From Bacteroidota bacterium (lineage in GTDB: Bacteria > Bacteroidota > Bacteroidia > NS11-12g > UBA9320): a stretch of 6,740 nucleotides of DNA. Within the stretch, counting starts at the first letter, position 1; each line of letters begins with the position of its first letter. The notes under the pieces are model-generated. The model saw only the letters and a program-made list of their open reading frames with translations, was not told the origin of the DNA and did no database searches. The position numbers were made by a program, and so were the translations under genes. This document shows, one piece after another, positions 6,066 through 6,740 of this stretch. The stretch is taken from the NCBI GenBank assembly GCA_024638525.1, contig JAHEKB010000132.1:1-6740 (forward strand), written 5' to 3'.

Positions 6066-6740
6066 AAACCAGCTTTATCGCTATTTGTGTTCTTCTAGCT
6101 TCTTGCAGCAAAGTTCAGATGGATGATTGCATCACATCTGCTGGCCCCATCCATACGATTGAACGCTCTTTGACAAGCTTCAATAAAGTCAAAATAGCGG
6201 ATAAGCTTCAAGTAATTTTAATTCAAGACAGCATTGAATTTGTCCGAATTACAGGCCCTAGAAATTTAACTGCACAGATTATCACTGAAATTGATGATGA
6301 CCATCAGTTGCATTTAGATAATGGGAATACATGCAATTTTGTCCGTGACTTTGATATTAGGTTTGATATCGAAGTTCATTTTATTGATTTGGAGACGCTA
6401 CAGATAGAATCCGCCGCTGAAGTTAAAACCCTGGACAGTCTCCGATTAAATCATCTCGACATATTTCATGCTGCGCTGTCTGACATAGATTTAACATTGA
6501 AAGTGGAAGAATCGGTCTATGTTCAATCCTTTAACTCAGCGCATACAAAACTCAGGGGAACAGCCAAAACACTCCGAGGAAGCATTGAAGAAGTTTCTGA
6601 TTTAGATGCCAGGGAATTGGTTTGTGAAGAAGTTCTACTAGATAACCACAGCCCATTGGATTGCTATGTAGACGGTCGTAGAATCATTTTCGTAAAGATC
6701 TACAATCAGGGTAATATCTATTACATGAACGAACCCAGTT
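6053..6740 (+). CDS. DUF2807 (head GIN domain) lipoprotein, 3' partial
   Basis: The frame starts with ATG at 6053 and is open to the right edge (229 codons, no stop). The N-terminus MEKVKTSFIAICVLLASC is a lipoprotein signal with lipobox L15-A16-S17 and C18 as the lipidated Cys; this supports the ATG at 6053, and a start at a later Met would lose the signal. Residues about 38-229 fit a DUF2807/GIN beta-helix: RSLTSFNKVKIADKLQVIL (38-56), GPRNL (68-72), GNTCNFVRDF (91-100) and GNIYYMNEP (220-228), the last being the usual end of the domain, so only a short tail is probably missing. C26 and C94 match positions I recall as Cys in this subgroup and could pair. The protein is predicted to be lipid-anchored and facing the periplasm or surface; its function is unknown. 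The 13-bp overlap with the PagL-like gene suggests coupled translation. Confidence 0.85.
   Translation, partial: MEKVKTSFIAICVLLASCSKVQMDDCITSAGPIHTIERSLTSFNKVKIADKLQVILIQDSIEFVRITGPRNLTAQIITEIDDDHQLHLDNGNTCNFVRDFDIRFDIEVHFIDLETLQIESAAEVKTLDSLRLNHLDIFHAALSDIDLTLKVEESVYVQSFNSAHTKLRGTAKTLRGSIEEVSDLDARELVCEEVLLDNHSPLDCYVDGRRIIFVKIYNQGNIYYMNEPS

Overview
The window comes from a member of the Bacteroidota, most likely a gliding or type IX secretion (T9SS) lineage of marine Flavobacteriales/Cytophagales type; the sequence does not resolve the family. Four things point there: a T9SS type A C-terminal sorting domain, a complete gldA-gldF-gldG set, a DUF2807 'head GIN' lipoprotein, and the absence of convincing Shine-Dalgarno motifs before the starts. 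Base composition looks even throughout and nothing suggests a mobile element.

Layout: all genes are on the + strand and packed without real intergenic space. (1) Positions 2-1582 hold the 3' part of a large secreted protein: six Ig/PKD-like repeats, each with a pair of cysteines, then a T9SS sorting domain. (2) Two bases later gldA (1585-2496) encodes the ATPase of an ABC-2 type transporter. It overlaps gldF (2489-3217, membrane permease) by 8 bp, and gldF overlaps gldG (3214-4992, membrane-anchored auxiliary subunit) by 4 bp (ATGA). (3) The gldG stop shares one base with the start of a signal-peptide-bearing beta-barrel of the PagL/acyloxyacyl hydrolase type (4992-6065). (4) This overlaps by 13 bp a GIN-domain lipoprotein (from 6053) that runs off the right edge.

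How the genes may work together: the spacing implies one polycistronic unit devoted to the cell envelope. It would encode an exported surface protein, the GldAFG ABC complex linked to gliding, an outer-membrane lipid A deacylase-like protein, and a lipoprotein. GldA, GldF and GldG form a recognised complex. The functional tie between that complex and the flanking genes is inferred from gene order only. No promoter or terminator lies within the window; the transcription start must be upstream of position 1 and the end beyond 6740.

I see no clearly new system. The points most worth a second look are the coupled PagL-like/GIN lipoprotein pair, the double-barrel layout and possible Glu-to-Asn change in the PagL-like protein, the fusion of gldA to gldFG with a T9SS cargo gene upstream, and a 7-G tract at the start of gldG.
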